The notes under the pieces are model-generated. The model saw only the letters and a program-made list of their open reading frames with translations. It ran no database searches and was not told the DNA's origin. Shown in pieces: positions 18,577-28,435 of a DNA stretch of 64,000 bases. Numbering within the stretch: the stretch's first letter is position 1; every line of letters begins with the position of its first letter. The position numbers and the translations under genes are program-made. Source of the DNA: Thiomicrorhabdus xiamenensis (GTDB taxonomy: Bacteria; Pseudomonadota; Gammaproteobacteria; Thiomicrospirales; Thiomicrospiraceae); the NCBI RefSeq assembly GCF_013282625.1, contig NZ_CP054020.1, forward strand, positions 248,001 through 312,000. Direction: 5' to 3'.

Positions 18577-19662
18577 ATGTTGTGCCAAGTTTTTCCTGAA
18601 TCCTACCAACAGCAGCTTGCTGACAAGGTAGAACGTTTGCAGTCTTTACTGCCGCAGACTCCGAATCTGCAGGTGTTTGAATCGCCGTCGGCGCATTACC
18701 GCGCGCGCGCCGAATTTCGTGTCTGGCATGAAGAAGACGATACCTTTTATATCATGTTCGATCAGGAAACCAAGCAGAAAGTCCGCATTGACGAATGTCC
18801 GATGGCGATCGAGCCGATTGCTAATCTGATGGCGCCGTTGATGGAGGCGATTAAAAGCGAACCGGTATTGCGCAAGAAACTGTTTCAGGTCGATTTTCTG
18901 GCCACGCTGAGCGGCGAAATGCTGGTCACTTTGATCTATCGCCGTCAGATTGAGGGCGATGAGGAATGGTTGCAGGCGGCGGATAATCTTCGCAAGCAGC
19001 TGCCGATCACGCATATTATCGGGCGCGCCCGTAAGCAGAAAATTCTGCTGGATGCCGATTTTGTTACCGAGACGCTGGAAGTGGACGGCAAGCCTTATCA
19101 CTACCAGCAGATCGAAAACAGCTTTACCCAGCCGAATCCTTATGTCGCGCAGCATATGCTGCATTGGGCACGTTCGGTTTCCGGGCAGTCGGATGGTGAT
19201 CTGATCGAACTGTACTGCGGTAACGGCAACTTCTCGATCGCTTTGGCCGATCGTTACCGTAAGGTGCTGGCGACGGAAATTTCCAAAACTTCGGTCGCCT
19301 CGGCGCAGGTGAATATTGCGGCTAATCAGGTCGAAAACCTGCAGATTATCAAGATGGCGGCCGAAGAGGTTACCGAAGCTTTCGGCGGACGCGAGTTCAA
19401 TCGTCTCAAAGGAATCGATCTGCAATCCTATGATTTCAGCACGATCTTTGTCGATCCGCCGCGCTCCGGTCTGGATGACCTGACCCGCAAGATGGTCTGC
19501 GACTATGAGCGGATTATCTATATTTCCTGCAACCCGAAAACTCTGGCCAGAGATTTGGAAGTTCTGACGCAGACGCATGAGATTCAGCAGACGGCGTTGT
19601 TCGATCAGTTTCCTTACACGCATCATATTGAAAGCGGCGTTTTTCTGACCCGTCGTTCCTGA
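18577..19662 (+). CDS. trmA: tRNA (uracil-5-)-methyltransferase
   Basis: About 361 residues, TrmA-type, making ribothymidine at position 54 of tRNA. The SAM loop is [12 protein letters not shown]. The PPRSGLDD motif and the catalytic nucleophile in the [12 protein letters not shown] segment are present. The N-terminal Fe-S cluster of RumA/RlmD is absent, as expected for TrmA. The ATG at 18577 or the TTG at 18571 may be used; they differ by two residues. It lies divergent from the diguanylate cyclase. Confidence 0.95.
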   Translation: MLCQVFPESYQQQLADKVERLQSLLPQTPNLQVFESPSAHYRARAEFRVWHEEDDTFYIMFDQETKQKVRIDECPMAIEPIANLMAPLMEAIKSEPVLRKKLFQVDFLATLSGEMLVTLIYRRQIEGDEEWLQAADNLRKQLPITHIIGRARKQKILLDADFVTETLEVDGKPYHYQQIENSFTQPNPYVAQHMLHWARSVSGQSDGDLIELYCGNGNFSIALADRYRKVLATEISKTSVASAQVNIAANQVENLQIIKMAAEEVTEAFGGREFNRLKGIDLQSYDFSTIFVDPPRSGLDDLTRKMVCDYERIIYISCNPKTLARDLEVLTQTHEIQQTALFDQFPYTHHIESGVFLTRRS

Positions 19663-19791
19663 TCCCGCACCGTTCAAGCTTTTGGCTTTGGCTGACGATC
19701 ATACTTTCGTCATATTTTGCGGGTTGGGCTTGTGTAAAATGGGGCCAGTTTTTTTCGTATATTAGCGATTAGTAATTTTTAGGAGAATCCT

Positions 19792-20556
19792 ATGGTATTT
19801 GCCTGGATTGGCGCACTGTTTATCGGGATTACGCTGGGGCTTCTGGGCTCAGGCGGATCGATCTTAACCGTTCCGGTTCTGACCTATGTGGTCGGTCAGG
19901 AGACGAAAGTGGCGATAGCCGGATCATTGATGATTGTCGGTATTATCAGTGTCTTTTCGGCAATACCCTATGCTCGACAACAGCTGGTTCAGTGGAAAAC
20001 CGTGGTTCTCTTCGGGGTTCCGGGAATGGCCGGTGCCGTAGCCGGTGCCTGGAGTGCGCATTTCGTTTCGGATGCGATTCAGATGCTGATTTTCACCGTT
20101 CTTTTGTTGATTGCGGCTTATTTCATGTACAAGCCGATGAAGCTTCAGGACGGGGAACATGAACCGCGCGCTTTTTATAAGATCGCTATCGACGGTTTCA
20201 TCGTCGGGAGTGTTACCGGTCTGGTCGGTGTCGGCGGCGGCTTCCTGATTATCCCGGCGCTGGTGCTTCTGGGCGGTCTGTCGATGCGTCTGGCGGTCGG
20301 AACCAGTCTGGTGATTATTGCGGTGAAGTCGTTTGCCGGTTTTGTCGAATATCTGTCGGTGCTCAAAGCGCTGGATCTGACTTTGGACTGGAGTATTATC
20401 GGAATTTTCTCGGCGATCGGTATTTTCGGTGGCTGGCTGGGGCACAAGATCAGTTCCAGAATCGATCAGGAAGCGCTTAAGAAAGGCTTCGCAATCTTTA
20501 TGCTACTGATGGGGCTGTTTATTCTTTATAAGAACATTCCGGCACTGCTCGCCTAA
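19792..20556 (+). CDS. TauE/SafE family membrane transporter
   Basis: A 254-residue polytopic membrane protein with about eight hydrophobic segments in two halves. Each half opens with a Gly-rich helix: GITLGLLGSGGSILTVPVL near residue 10 and GSVTGLVGVGGGFLIIPAL near 145. This is the TauE/SafE (DUF81) repeat. Family members export sulfite, sulfoacetate or other organosulfur anions; the substrate here is not determined. TAGGAGAATCCT precedes the ATG, and a strong terminator follows. Confidence 0.88.
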   Translation: MVFAWIGALFIGITLGLLGSGGSILTVPVLTYVVGQETKVAIAGSLMIVGIISVFSAIPYARQQLVQWKTVVLFGVPGMAGAVAGAWSAHFVSDAIQMLIFTVLLLIAAYFMYKPMKLQDGEHEPRAFYKIAIDGFIVGSVTGLVGVGGGFLIIPALVLLGGLSMRLAVGTSLVIIAVKSFAGFVEYLSVLKALDLTLDWSIIGIFSAIGIFGGWLGHKISSRIDQEALKKGFAIFMLLMGLFILYKNIPALLA

Positions 20557-20580
20557 GCTGAACAGCTTTCTTTCATATAC

Positions 20581-20611
20581 AAAAACGGCGCTTATTAAGC
20601 GCCGTTTTTTA
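20581..20611 (+). terminator. Intrinsic terminator after the TauE gene
   Basis: A perfect GC-rich hairpin, AAACGGCGCTTA/TAAGCGCCGTTT, followed by a T-run on the plus strand and preceded by an A-run. It can therefore act in both directions, ending the TauE gene and the small exported-protein gene that converges on it. Confidence 0.9.
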
Positions 20612-20640
20612 TTGTCCGCAGTGCAACGCTGATTAACCGC

Positions 20641-20895
20641 CTACTGCTGTCCGTGCCCGAGTTCTTCAGGCGTTTCCTTTAATTCAGGTTTGCGCTGTTC
20701 TGCCTGTTTAAGGTCTTGAATATAGGCGCGAATAGCTGCTGCGAGCGCCGGGTTCTCTTTGGCATAGTTTTCGAATCCGGCTGTATACGGATCATTATAG
20801 GAACCGCTTTCCTGAGAGGCCGAGGCCAGACTCGGCAGGTTTAAACCGGTTGTGACTGCCAGAGCGGCAAACATTAAAGGCAAGTTTTTTCGCAT
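20641..20895 (-). CDS. Small exported protein sharing a module with the MBL-fold protein
   Basis: An 84-residue protein with a clear Sec signal peptide (about 1-27, ending SLASAS). The mature part is 57 residues. Residues 35-66 (DPYTAGFENYAKENPALAAA onward) match residues 28-59 of the exported MBL-fold protein at 24326 at 16 of 32 positions. The ATG at 20895 is chosen because of an excellent GGAGGTG upstream; the longer frame from 20940 has no ribosome site. The tail is charged and Glu-rich. No named family is recognised. Confidence 0.75.
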   Translation of the reverse strand: MRKNLPLMFAALAVTTGLNLPSLASASQESGSYNDPYTAGFENYAKENPALAAAIRAYIQDLKQAEQRKPELKETPEELGHGQQ

Positions 20896-21151
20896 ATACA
20901 CCTCCAAATCATTTTTGTGAGTTAATGAGCTGAAACGCAAGTGTCATTGCGAACAATAATCTAAGGACGGTATTGGTTTTTTTAAAGGGCGTCGATACTG
21001 GAAAGTGTCTAATTTCCATCTATTCAGTCGGGCATACGACCATTAACAAACTGTCATTTAAGTTTCATATTGACTTCTATTGCGGCCGCTACCATTCCCC
21101 CGATTAAAAATACTTACAGATATAACGGGTTTATTCTCGGGGGCATGCGAA

Positions 21152-23689
21152 GTGAAAAATTTATCGATTGTGAAACGACTGTGGCTCAATTTGTCGATTG
21201 CGGTAGTGATTACTTTTGCAATCGCCTGGGGCGGTTTAAGCGGTTTGTGGAAAGCGCAGGCTTCTTCCAACAGCATTCTGCAGCAGGAAACGCAGAAGAT
21301 CGCGCCGATCGAAAATTTTCATGACGGTTTCCGCGCGCTGGTGGACGAAATGATGCGCTTGCTGCTGACCCGCTCTGACGAAGGGCAGGTGAAATTTGCC
21401 CAGGCTTTGGATGCCCAGCAGAATCTGCTGCTTGAGTTTTTCGCGATGCTGGGTGTCGAGGTCGAAGATAACGGCAATGGCTATTTGCAAACGGCTGCGG
21501 ATCAGGGCGAAATTCAAACGCCAGAGACGGCAGAACAGGTCGAAGATCTGCTGGCGATCAACCGCGTTCTGATCAATCTGCAGAAAGCGACACAGAGTTA
21601 TCTGTTTCTGAAAAAAGATATCGAAAACACCTATCAATACGGTATCGAAAGCAGCTCGGAGTCAATTGAAGAGAAACTGAATGTTTTGCTGGTCAGTGAA
21701 GCAGTGACTGAAGAACCGGCTCTGCAGCAGAATATCTCAAGTTTGCAGGAGAAGTTGCGGATTTCCAAACGTCTGGCGGCGCAACTGATGGTTTCCGGCG
21801 ATTTTGCTTTTCTTGACCAGTTCGAAGAAAAGGGGTTGGGCGAAAGTGCGAAACAGGATCTCGCTTCGCTTAACGAGGGGTTGAGCGGTAACTTCCTGGT
21901 GCAGGAAACATTCGAAGGCGTGAATGATTCGCGCGACGGCTTTATCGAAAGCATGCATGATATCCGCGACGGTCTGCGCACGGCTAGGGAGAATGACCGA
22001 ACCATCTCAAAACTGGTCTATTCGGCGCAAGAACATTTTGACCGGCTGTTGAATTTCTACAAACAGCAGCGGGTTGATGCCTTGCAGGAAGTTGAAATCC
22101 TTTCTGCCGAGCGTATCGAGCAGATGGTCTGGGTTGCCCTCGGCGGTCTCCTGACTATGGTGCTGGTCAATATGCTGTTTATCCGTTCGATTACCCGACC
22201 TTTGAATCGCATGAAGCGACAGGTTAACCATATTACCCGCCGAATGGACTTTGACGCCTGGCAGACAGCGCAAGGCCGTAATGAACTGACCGATATGGAA
22301 CAGTCGATCGAGGCGCTGTTAAAAAGCTTTTCCGGGGCCATGCAGGAGGTGATTGTCAGCAGCCAGTCGCTTGCACACGGCGATCTGGATATTTCGCTCT
22401 CTGAAAATTATCAGGGAGATCTGAAAAAAATGGCTGATCATTTCAATGCCAGTATCGGGCAGGTAAAGCAGACCTTGAATGGGCTCGAAGAGGTCAGTCA
22501 GTCTCTGGCCAACGGAAACTTAAACCATCAGATTGCGTTGAAAGATTACACAGGCCAGTATCACTCGGTTATGAGCGGTTTGCAGAAAGCGATTTTCGAA
22601 CAGAAGCAGGCGATTGACGAAGTGCGGCGTATTTCTCTGGCGATGGAGCGGGGGGATTTTTCTCTGCGCATCGAACATCAGATGCCGGGCGATCTCGGCT
22701 ATCTGAAAAGCCATTTGAACGATGCGCTGCATAATCTGGAACAGGCGATTTTCAATAAGGTTGCGGCTTTGCAGGCGTTCAGTGAAGGGGATTTCTCCTA
22801 CGAGATTCCGGGACAGTATCAGGGCAAACTGCGCGAACTTAAAGAGCATATGGTTTCCATGGCGGAAAAAGTCAGTCAGATGCTGGATGAAATTAAAGTG
22901 TCGTCGCATCTGGCCGAAGTCGGCGTTCGCGAAATCAGCGACGGTAATCAGGAATTGAATCAGCGGGTCGAAAGTCAGTCCGATCTGATTCAGAAAACAT
23001 CCCAGCGCATGGGGGCGATGGTGACCTTTCTGGAGGGCAGTTTTGCCCAGTCTTCCGAGGTGGCCGAAGCGACGGCGAATGTCAAACAGCAGACCTCTTC
23101 CGGCGTTAATACCGTCGAAGAGATGGTCGATGCCATGCAGCAGATCGAACTGGCGAGTCAGGAGATTGCTGGCATGACCGATACCATCGACAGCATCTCT
23201 TTCCAGACAAACCTGCTCGCGCTGAATGCCGCGGTCGAAGCCGCCAGAGCCGGAGAGATGGGGCGCGGTTTTGCCGTGGTCGCCCAGGAGGTGCGTAATT
23301 TGGCGCAGCGTTCAGCGGAAGCCTCGCAGCAGATCCGCCAGGTAACCGAGCAGACGTTGCAAAGGGTGGAACGCGGCTTAAAACTGTCCGAGCAGACGCG
23401 TTCGGTATTCAGTAACAATGTCGACCATATTGAGAAGATCGCCGAGCAGGCCGTGCAGATGAAGTCATCGATCAAAGATCAGAATCATTCGATTATCGAA
23501 GTCAATGAAGCGTTGCAGAAGATTGAAAATGTCACTTTTGCCAATGCCGAACTGGTGAAGCAGGTGACCTCGACCTCGACGGAAATCATTGAACAGGTTT
23601 CCAGCGTGCAGAATAAGATGCAGAGTTTCTCATTAAGAGAGATGGCATTGAAGCGACCGCCTCAGCTGTCTAATAGCGCTGTTCAATAG
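21152..23689 (+). CDS. Methyl-accepting chemotaxis protein with periplasmic domain
   Basis: A chemoreceptor of 845 residues from the GTG at 21152, which gives a classic N-terminal membrane anchor ([21 protein letters not shown]). A frame from a TTG at 21080 has no ribosome site. A large helical periplasmic domain follows, with a second membrane helix near [20 protein letters not shown], then HAMP and repeated HAMP/coiled-coil segments. The signalling tip is [20 protein letters not shown] and neighbours. The ligand is unknown. It lies between two genes for exported proteins that share a module. Confidence 0.9.
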   Translation: MKNLSIVKRLWLNLSIAVVITFAIAWGGLSGLWKAQASSNSILQQETQKIAPIENFHDGFRALVDEMMRLLLTRSDEGQVKFAQALDAQQNLLLEFFAMLGVEVEDNGNGYLQTAADQGEIQTPETAEQVEDLLAINRVLINLQKATQSYLFLKKDIENTYQYGIESSSESIEEKLNVLLVSEAVTEEPALQQNISSLQEKLRISKRLAAQLMVSGDFAFLDQFEEKGLGESAKQDLASLNEGLSGNFLVQETFEGVNDSRDGFIESMHDIRDGLRTARENDRTISKLVYSAQEHFDRLLNFYKQQRVDALQEVEILSAERIEQMVWVALGGLLTMVLVNMLFIRSITRPLNRMKRQVNHITRRMDFDAWQTAQGRNELTDMEQSIEALLKSFSGAMQEVIVSSQSLAHGDLDISLSENYQGDLKKMADHFNASIGQVKQTLNGLEEVSQSLANGNLNHQIALKDYTGQYHSVMSGLQKAIFEQKQAIDEVRRISLAMERGDFSLRIEHQMPGDLGYLKSHLNDALHNLEQAIFNKVAALQAFSEGDFSYEIPGQYQGKLRELKEHMVSMAEKVSQMLDEIKVSSHLAEVGVREISDGNQELNQRVESQSDLIQKTSQRMGAMVTFLEGSFAQSSEVAEATANVKQQTSSGVNTVEEMVDAMQQIELASQEIAGMTDTIDSISFQTNLLALNAAVEAARAGEMGRGFAVVAQEVRNLAQRSAEASQQIRQVTEQTLQRVERGLKLSEQTRSVFSNNVDHIEKIAEQAVQMKSSIKDQNHSIIEVNEALQKIENVTFANAELVKQVTSTSTEIIEQVSSVQNKMQSFSLREMALKRPPQLSNSAVQ

Positions 23690-23706
23690 GGTGGGCGAAT
23701 AAGAGA

Positions 23707-24285
23707 CTAAGCTTTCAAGCTTTTTAAGGTGGTTGCAAATATCTGTTGCGCCAGATAGTCGGTCTGATGGTGTTTGGGCTGCGAGCCGGGAAGGAAATCG
23801 CGCATATTTCCGATCTGGAAATGGAACAGTGTCATTCCGAGAAGAGTGGTGATGGTAAAGTGCAGATCGCTGTCCGGATTAATTTGTCGAAGAATTTTTT
23901 CCAGCTGTTTACAGCTTTCAGCCATTACGGTTTCCGCAAGAAACTGCAACTTTTGAGGATCGTTTTGTAACAGCTCGCGGAGAATTAACTGGCGGAAAAA
24001 GGTGTCTTCGGCCATTTTATAGGCGCTCAGACGAATCACTTCTTTAAGTTTCTCTTCGGCGCTCTGTTCGCCGACCAATACTGCAATCAGTTGTTCGTTG
24101 TGCTGATCGAAAACCGATTTCAAAGTGGCCTGATAAAGGCTCTGTTTGTCTTTGAAATGGTTGTATAGCGAAGGGGCTTTAATTCCGCAGGCTTTGGCAA
24201 TATCCCGCATTGAGACGGCCTCGAATCCTTTTTCGGAGAAAAGTTCCGCGGAATGCGCCAGTATACGGTCATAAGTCTGCATCAA
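23707..24285 (-). CDS. TetR family transcriptional repressor
   Basis: A 192-residue TetR/AcrR regulator. The N-terminal helix-turn-helix (about 8-54) includes the typical FEAVSMRDIAKACGIKAPSL and YNHFKDKQSLYQATL. The C-terminal helical part is the ligand and dimer domain, with an unknown inducer. It follows the MBL-fold gene by 40 bases on the same strand. A palindrome at 25463-25480, in the promoter region of that gene, is a good candidate operator, which would make the operon autoregulated. Confidence 0.88.
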   Translation of the reverse strand: MMQTYDRILAHSAELFSEKGFEAVSMRDIAKACGIKAPSLYNHFKDKQSLYQATLKSVFDQHNEQLIAVLVGEQSAEEKLKEVIRLSAYKMAEDTFFRQLILRELLQNDPQKLQFLAETVMAESCKQLEKILRQINPDSDLHFTITTLLGMTLFHFQIGNMRDFLPGSQPKHHQTDYLAQQIFATTLKSLKA

Positions 24286-24325
24286 TTAAAGCCCTTTGTT
24301 TCGAATTTATTCTTATGGGTAAATC

Positions 24326-25426
24326 TTACTCGAAACTTTGTCCTAAGTCGCCCCCGGTGAGCTCTTTATAGACGTGAACCGCATTGTGCTGATGCGTTTG
24401 CTGGTACACCGGACGGTCTTTATAGGCAGACTGGTCGATTGAAGCCATATCTTCTTCCTTGCCACCTGCGGCAATCTTCTGCTTGACGGCATTGCGCAGA
24501 AACTCAAGATAGCCCAGAGTGTCTTCGCTGATTTTCGCCATATCGGTCGGAGCGCCGTGTCCCGGAACGACAATGACATCTTCCGGCATAGCGGCTTTCA
24601 TCGCTTTGAAAGTGTCAACCCAGTGTCCGGTATGGGTGTAGGAGAACAGGGCCAGAGAACGCTTGTTATAGGCAACGTCACCGGTATACAGCAGATTACG
24701 GCTTGGGATATAGGCGAGTGTCGATCCCGGAGTATGTCCTGGTCCGAAATTAAGAAGCTCGACCGTTTCGCCGCCGCCGACATCGATTACCAGCTTGTCG
24801 TCAAATTCGGTGAACTTGTCACTGACATTGCGCGCCGAGTGGGTGATGTCCTCGCCGACGCGTCGCGCCCAGCTGGCTTTGATCTCTTTAAAGCCGTTGT
24901 TGAAGTCCTGATTGGCGCGGCTGTGCGAATAAAGGTTTTTGACGCCGATGTTCACCCAGTAGCTGGCACCCAGATAGGCGTGGCCCTGAGAGTTTTCTAC
25001 CGCGATCCATTTCACCGGTTTATCGGTGTGTTGTTTGATCTGCTGGTGGAAACTGTATGCAACGGCGGGGTTTGGTCCGGCATTGAAAACGAAAACGCCG
25101 TCTTCAAACTCGACCCATGACAGGTTGTTGTTCAAACCGAAGTTTTCCGGTGTGTGCCAGATCAGACTGCCGACCACGGTATAGGCTCCATCGGTCACTT
25201 TCTGAGGTGCAGGGAGTGTCAGTTTCTTTCCGATATAACCGGCTTTGCGTTCCGCACTCTGCACATCTTTCATGTAAGCTTCGAGACTTCCGCTTAAAGC
25301 GCCGTTTTCTTTGGCGTAGGCGGCAAATCCCTGTACAAAAGGATCATCGGAAGAAGCCTGAACCTGAAAGCTGATGCCGCAGGTCAAGGTTGCCAGTATA
25401 GCGGTGGTAATAGGGCGAAAAAGCAT
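24326..25426 (-). CDS. Exported metallo-beta-lactamase-fold protein, degenerate metal site
   Basis: A 366-residue protein with a Sec signal peptide (about 1-24), an N-terminal module (28-61) shared with the small protein at 20641, and a metallo-beta-lactamase fold resembling SoxH/quinoprotein-relay hydrolases. The usual HxHxDH motif reads ENSQGHAYLG at 144-153, so the His, His, Asp and His positions become Asn145, Gln147, His149 and Ala150. The later ligands remain: His231 (GPGHTPGS), Asp250 (YTGDVAY) and His290 (VPGHGAP). It may bind one metal or have lost hydrolase activity. AAGGAG precedes the ATG. The TetR gene follows. Confidence 0.85.
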   Translation of the reverse strand: MLFRPITTAILATLTCGISFQVQASSDDPFVQGFAAYAKENGALSGSLEAYMKDVQSAERKAGYIGKKLTLPAPQKVTDGAYTVVGSLIWHTPENFGLNNNLSWVEFEDGVFVFNAGPNPAVAYSFHQQIKQHTDKPVKWIAVENSQGHAYLGASYWVNIGVKNLYSHSRANQDFNNGFKEIKASWARRVGEDITHSARNVSDKFTEFDDKLVIDVGGGETVELLNFGPGHTPGSTLAYIPSRNLLYTGDVAYNKRSLALFSYTHTGHWVDTFKAMKAAMPEDVIVVPGHGAPTDMAKISEDTLGYLEFLRNAVKQKIAAGGKEEDMASIDQSAYKDRPVYQQTHQHNAVHVYKELTGGDLGQSFE

Positions 25427-25462
25427 AAGCGCTCCTTGGTGGGTTTTGAGTCGAAATTAAAT

Positions 25463-25480
25463 CTAACTAACGTTTGTTAG
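25463..25480. promoter_or_regulatory. Candidate TetR operator palindrome
   Basis: An 18-bp near-perfect palindrome with arms CTAAC-AAC and GTT-GTTAG around an AACGTT core and one mismatched pair of positions. It lies 37 bases before the start of the MBL-fold gene, where a promoter is expected. Size and symmetry suit a TetR-family dimer, and a TetR gene is in the same operon. No second copy was seen in front of the small exported-protein gene. Confidence 0.5.
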
Positions 25481-25572
25481 GTAGATGATTCTAACAACTC
25501 TTGTCGCCATTAGCGCTTAAAAAAATTTATAACGAATAAGTTGTTTTTGGGGGTGTTTGTGAAACGCTCTTT

Positions 25573-26568
25573 TTAAAAACGACACGTCTGTAAATGCAGG
25601 TTGCCGCCTTCGACACCGTCTTCCAGTATCAGAAATTCAATGCTGCCTTTGCCACGGCGTTTGAATTGTATGCCTTCCGGTTTGCCTTGTGGGCTGTCGA
25701 TTTCGCACAACAGACGCAAGCCTTGTGTATCGCGATCGGTTCCGCTCAGTTGATTGCTTTCATCCCAGTAATAGACGGCATAGGAGAGTGCCTGATCGCC
25801 AACCGCTCCGGCGAGGATCAGTTGCCCCTGATGGCTCCCGTCGGCATCTTTAACCGGACTCATGCCGCGCAGACCGCGGCCGTCCAGATTGAGCCACAGC
25901 CATTTGGTTTTTTTAACGGCGAAATGGCTGTCTGATTGCAGTTTCAGGCGCAGAACCGGTACCCAGTTGCCGCGTAATACCGGGCCGCGAAAGCCGACCA
26001 GAAGACGGCCTTTGGCATCGACGGTCAGCGCTTCAAGATCGATTCCGTTCTCTTTACTGGGAATAGAGATAAAAGGCGCGACGATTTTCTGCTCGGCCAG
26101 GATCTCCTGTAGCGAAAGGCTTTGTATTTCCGTTATGTCTGCATTTTGATTCAGCGTCAGTCGGAATAGCCGTTGCCGTTCTTCTTCAGGGCTGGTTTGC
26201 GCCAGCCGTTTCAGGTTTTGTTTTTGGTTTTTGTCGGCCTTTAATTTTTTGCGCTTGGCGCTGTGCGATCCGAGCGCGTACAGGAAAGGCGCCTGGTAAG
26301 CGAGTGCCTCCAGATCCAGTTCGACCGAATCCTTATCCAGAGAAGGCGTTTGTTGCAGCTGCCAATCGGCGCCATGTCGTTTCAATATCGCCAGACGACT
26401 GCCTTCGTCGGTGACCAGCGCCAGATAGTCGTCGAATTCGACTATTCCACTCAGGTTATCGGCGTCGATTGGCAGCGCTGGAAGGGCTGCGGCGCGACTT
26501 GTGACCGCGAACAGGCTGAATAAAAGCACTGCGCAGGCATAGAAAAAAAGCGATAAGGTCTTTGGCAT
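25573..26568 (-). CDS. Exported DUF3616-like protein
   Basis: A 331-residue protein with a signal peptide (about 1-27, TSRAAALPALP). The repeated strand motifs (LSGIVEFDDYLALVTDEGSR, IDLEALTVDAKGRLLVGFRG, LDGRGLRGMSPVKDADGSHQ, PEGIQFKRRG) resemble the DUF3616 family, which has a propeller-like build and often occurs in exported proteins. A Lys-rich linker sits near residues 105-130. No enzymatic motif is visible, and function is unknown. It is divergent from ttcA. Confidence 0.7.
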   Translation of the reverse strand: MPKTLSLFFYACAVLLFSLFAVTSRAAALPALPIDADNLSGIVEFDDYLALVTDEGSRLAILKRHGADWQLQQTPSLDKDSVELDLEALAYQAPFLYALGSHSAKRKKLKADKNQKQNLKRLAQTSPEEERQRLFRLTLNQNADITEIQSLSLQEILAEQKIVAPFISIPSKENGIDLEALTVDAKGRLLVGFRGPVLRGNWVPVLRLKLQSDSHFAVKKTKWLWLNLDGRGLRGMSPVKDADGSHQGQLILAGAVGDQALSYAVYYWDESNQLSGTDRDTQGLRLLCEIDSPQGKPEGIQFKRRGKGSIEFLILEDGVEGGNLHLQTCRF

Positions 26569-26658
26569 GAAGCATTCCCGGCTAAGAATTTAGATTTGGC
26601 GAGTGTCGATTATTGTAAAATAGGCGCTAAATTTTTACAGCAAGCAAATAACAGAGCC

Positions 26659-27465
26659 ATGAGCGAAGCGGAATCGACAACTCAACCGAAATTGACCAAG
26701 AAAGAGCGTACCAAGGACTGGATTATCCCACCAAAATCGATAATGAAACTGGTCGGGCGAGCCATGGCGCAGTACAAGATGCTGCGTGACGGCGATCGGG
26801 TGCTTCTGGGGCTTTCCGGTGGAAAGGATTCTCTGGCCCTGCTGGTTATTCTCAAGCATCTGCAACGGCATGCGCCGGTCAAATTCGAGCTGGCGGCCTG
26901 CACCATAGATCCGGAAATTCCCGGCTTTGATCCTTCGCCGTTGAAGGAATGGGTTGCTAAGCTGGGTGTTCCCTATTTCTACGAGTCGGAAGATTTGGTC
27001 GCTCTTGCCGATGCGCATATGAAAGGCGATTCTTTCTGCAGCTTCTGCGCGCGTCAGAAACGCGGCAAGCTTTATACCGTGTGCCGTCGCGAAGGCTACA
27101 ACGTATTGGCGTTGGCGCAGCATCTCGACGATCTGGCGGAAAGCTTTATCATGTCGGCGTTTAATGCCGGTCAACTGCGTACCATGAAAGCGCATTATCT
27201 GAACGACGAAGGCGATATCCGTATTATCCGACCTCTGGTCAGAGTACGTGAAAATCAGACGCGTGATTTTGCCGAGGCGGCCAATCTGCCGGTCATTCCG
27301 GATAACTGTCCGGCCTGTTATGCCAAGCCGCAGGCTCGCGCCGAAACCAAAGCGCTTCTGCTGGAACAGGAAAAGAAGAACAAACATCTGTATGCCAATC
27401 TCTGGACCGCTATGCAACCGCTGATCGCCGACGACAATCACGAAGGCACAGCACAGCTGAAATAG
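26659..27465 (+). CDS. ttcA: tRNA 2-thiocytidine biosynthesis protein TtcA
   Basis: A 268-residue PP-loop ATPase that thiolates cytidine 32 of tRNA using an Fe-S cluster. The PP-loop is SGGKDSLAL. The Cys pair is in FCSFCARQKRG and the third conserved Cys pair in NCPACYAKP. I start at the ATG at 26659 (MSEAESTT), because an upstream TTG at 26596 would add an untypical N-terminus. An acyltransferase gene follows 18 bases later. Confidence 0.94.
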   Translation: MSEAESTTQPKLTKKERTKDWIIPPKSIMKLVGRAMAQYKMLRDGDRVLLGLSGGKDSLALLVILKHLQRHAPVKFELAACTIDPEIPGFDPSPLKEWVAKLGVPYFYESEDLVALADAHMKGDSFCSFCARQKRGKLYTVCRREGYNVLALAQHLDDLAESFIMSAFNAGQLRTMKAHYLNDEGDIRIIRPLVRVRENQTRDFAEAANLPVIPDNCPACYAKPQARAETKALLLEQEKKNKHLYANLWTAMQPLIADDNHEGTAQLK

Positions 27466-27483
27466 CCGAATATCGAGACAGTA

Positions 27484-28419
27484 ATGAATTCTAAGCCGAA
27501 AAAACGCTCTTTATTAAAGCGCTCAGTCCACCGGGTAGCAAGTTGGATTGTGGTTGCACTGATCCAAATTCTGTCGATGTTGCCGCTGTCGGCAGTCCGC
27601 CTGTTAGGGAAAGGAATGGGCACACTCTTTTACTGGTTGCCGAGCCATGCACGTTTTCTGGCTCAGTGTAATCTGCGCGCCGTTTATCCGCAGCGCTCCG
27701 AACAGGAGCACAAAAAACTGCTCAAAGCGACTCTGCAGCACAACGCTCAGTCGATACTGGAGCTTGGTGCCATGTGGCGCTGGCCGAAAGAGAAAGTTGA
27801 AAACTCGGTCAGAGAGGTGAAGGGGCAGGAGCTTTTGGATGCCGCCTATGCAAAAGGAAAGGGCGTTCTGTTGCTTGGTCCGCACATCGGTAACTGGGAG
27901 GTTGCCGGAAGTTACATTTCCATGAATTATCCTTCAACGATTATGTACCGTCCGCCGAATCTGCAGGGGTTGGAAAAGAGTATGCGTGCAGCAAGAACGC
28001 GTTTCGGCGCGACTCTGGTGCCGACCGATCTGCGCGGCATTCGTCAGATTATCAAAGCCTTGAAAGAGAATCAGTTGTCGGCGATATTGCCGGATCAGGA
28101 CGCCGGGAAAAACGGCGTGCATGCCCCTTTTATGGGGGTGCCGGCACGTACGATGACGCTGGTCAGCAAGTTATTGCAGAAAAGCGAAGCGGAGTGTCTG
28201 TATCTGATCGCGCTGCGTCATCCGCAGGGCGGTTTTGTTTTGCATATCCTGCCGGCGGACCGTCAGGCATTGGCGGCCGAGGATCCGCTTGCTGCCGCCA
28301 GTGCGTTGAATCAGGGGATTGAAACCTGTATCCGTCTGGCACCGGAACAATATCTCTGGACCTATCGCCGCTTCCGCGGCCAGCCGGAAGGCGCTCCGAA
28401 TATCTATCGCAAGCGCTAA
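27484..28419 (+). CDS. LpxL/HtrB-type lysophospholipid acyltransferase
   Basis: A 311-residue inner-membrane-anchored acyltransferase. An N-terminal hydrophobic anchor (about 17-38) is followed by the HX4E catalytic motif HIGNWE near residue 139 and the QDAGKNGVHAPFMG substrate motif. These features match the late lipid A acyltransferases (LpxL, LpxM, LpxP), which acylate Kdo2-lipid IVA. Which acyl position or chain it uses cannot be told. It follows ttcA by 18 bases and probably shares its transcript. Confidence 0.85.
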   Translation: MNSKPKKRSLLKRSVHRVASWIVVALIQILSMLPLSAVRLLGKGMGTLFYWLPSHARFLAQCNLRAVYPQRSEQEHKKLLKATLQHNAQSILELGAMWRWPKEKVENSVREVKGQELLDAAYAKGKGVLLLGPHIGNWEVAGSYISMNYPSTIMYRPPNLQGLEKSMRAARTRFGATLVPTDLRGIRQIIKALKENQLSAILPDQDAGKNGVHAPFMGVPARTMTLVSKLLQKSEAECLYLIALRHPQGGFVLHILPADRQALAAEDPLAAASALNQGIETCIRLAPEQYLWTYRRFRGQPEGAPNIYRKR

Positions 28420-28435
28420 TTCGGGTTGCCGTTTT

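Noticed and set aside
18646-19677. A 343-codon open frame antisense to trmA
   Set aside because: It covers trmA completely, has an Arg/Gln/Ile-rich shadow composition and no recognisable domain, while trmA has all catalytic motifs.
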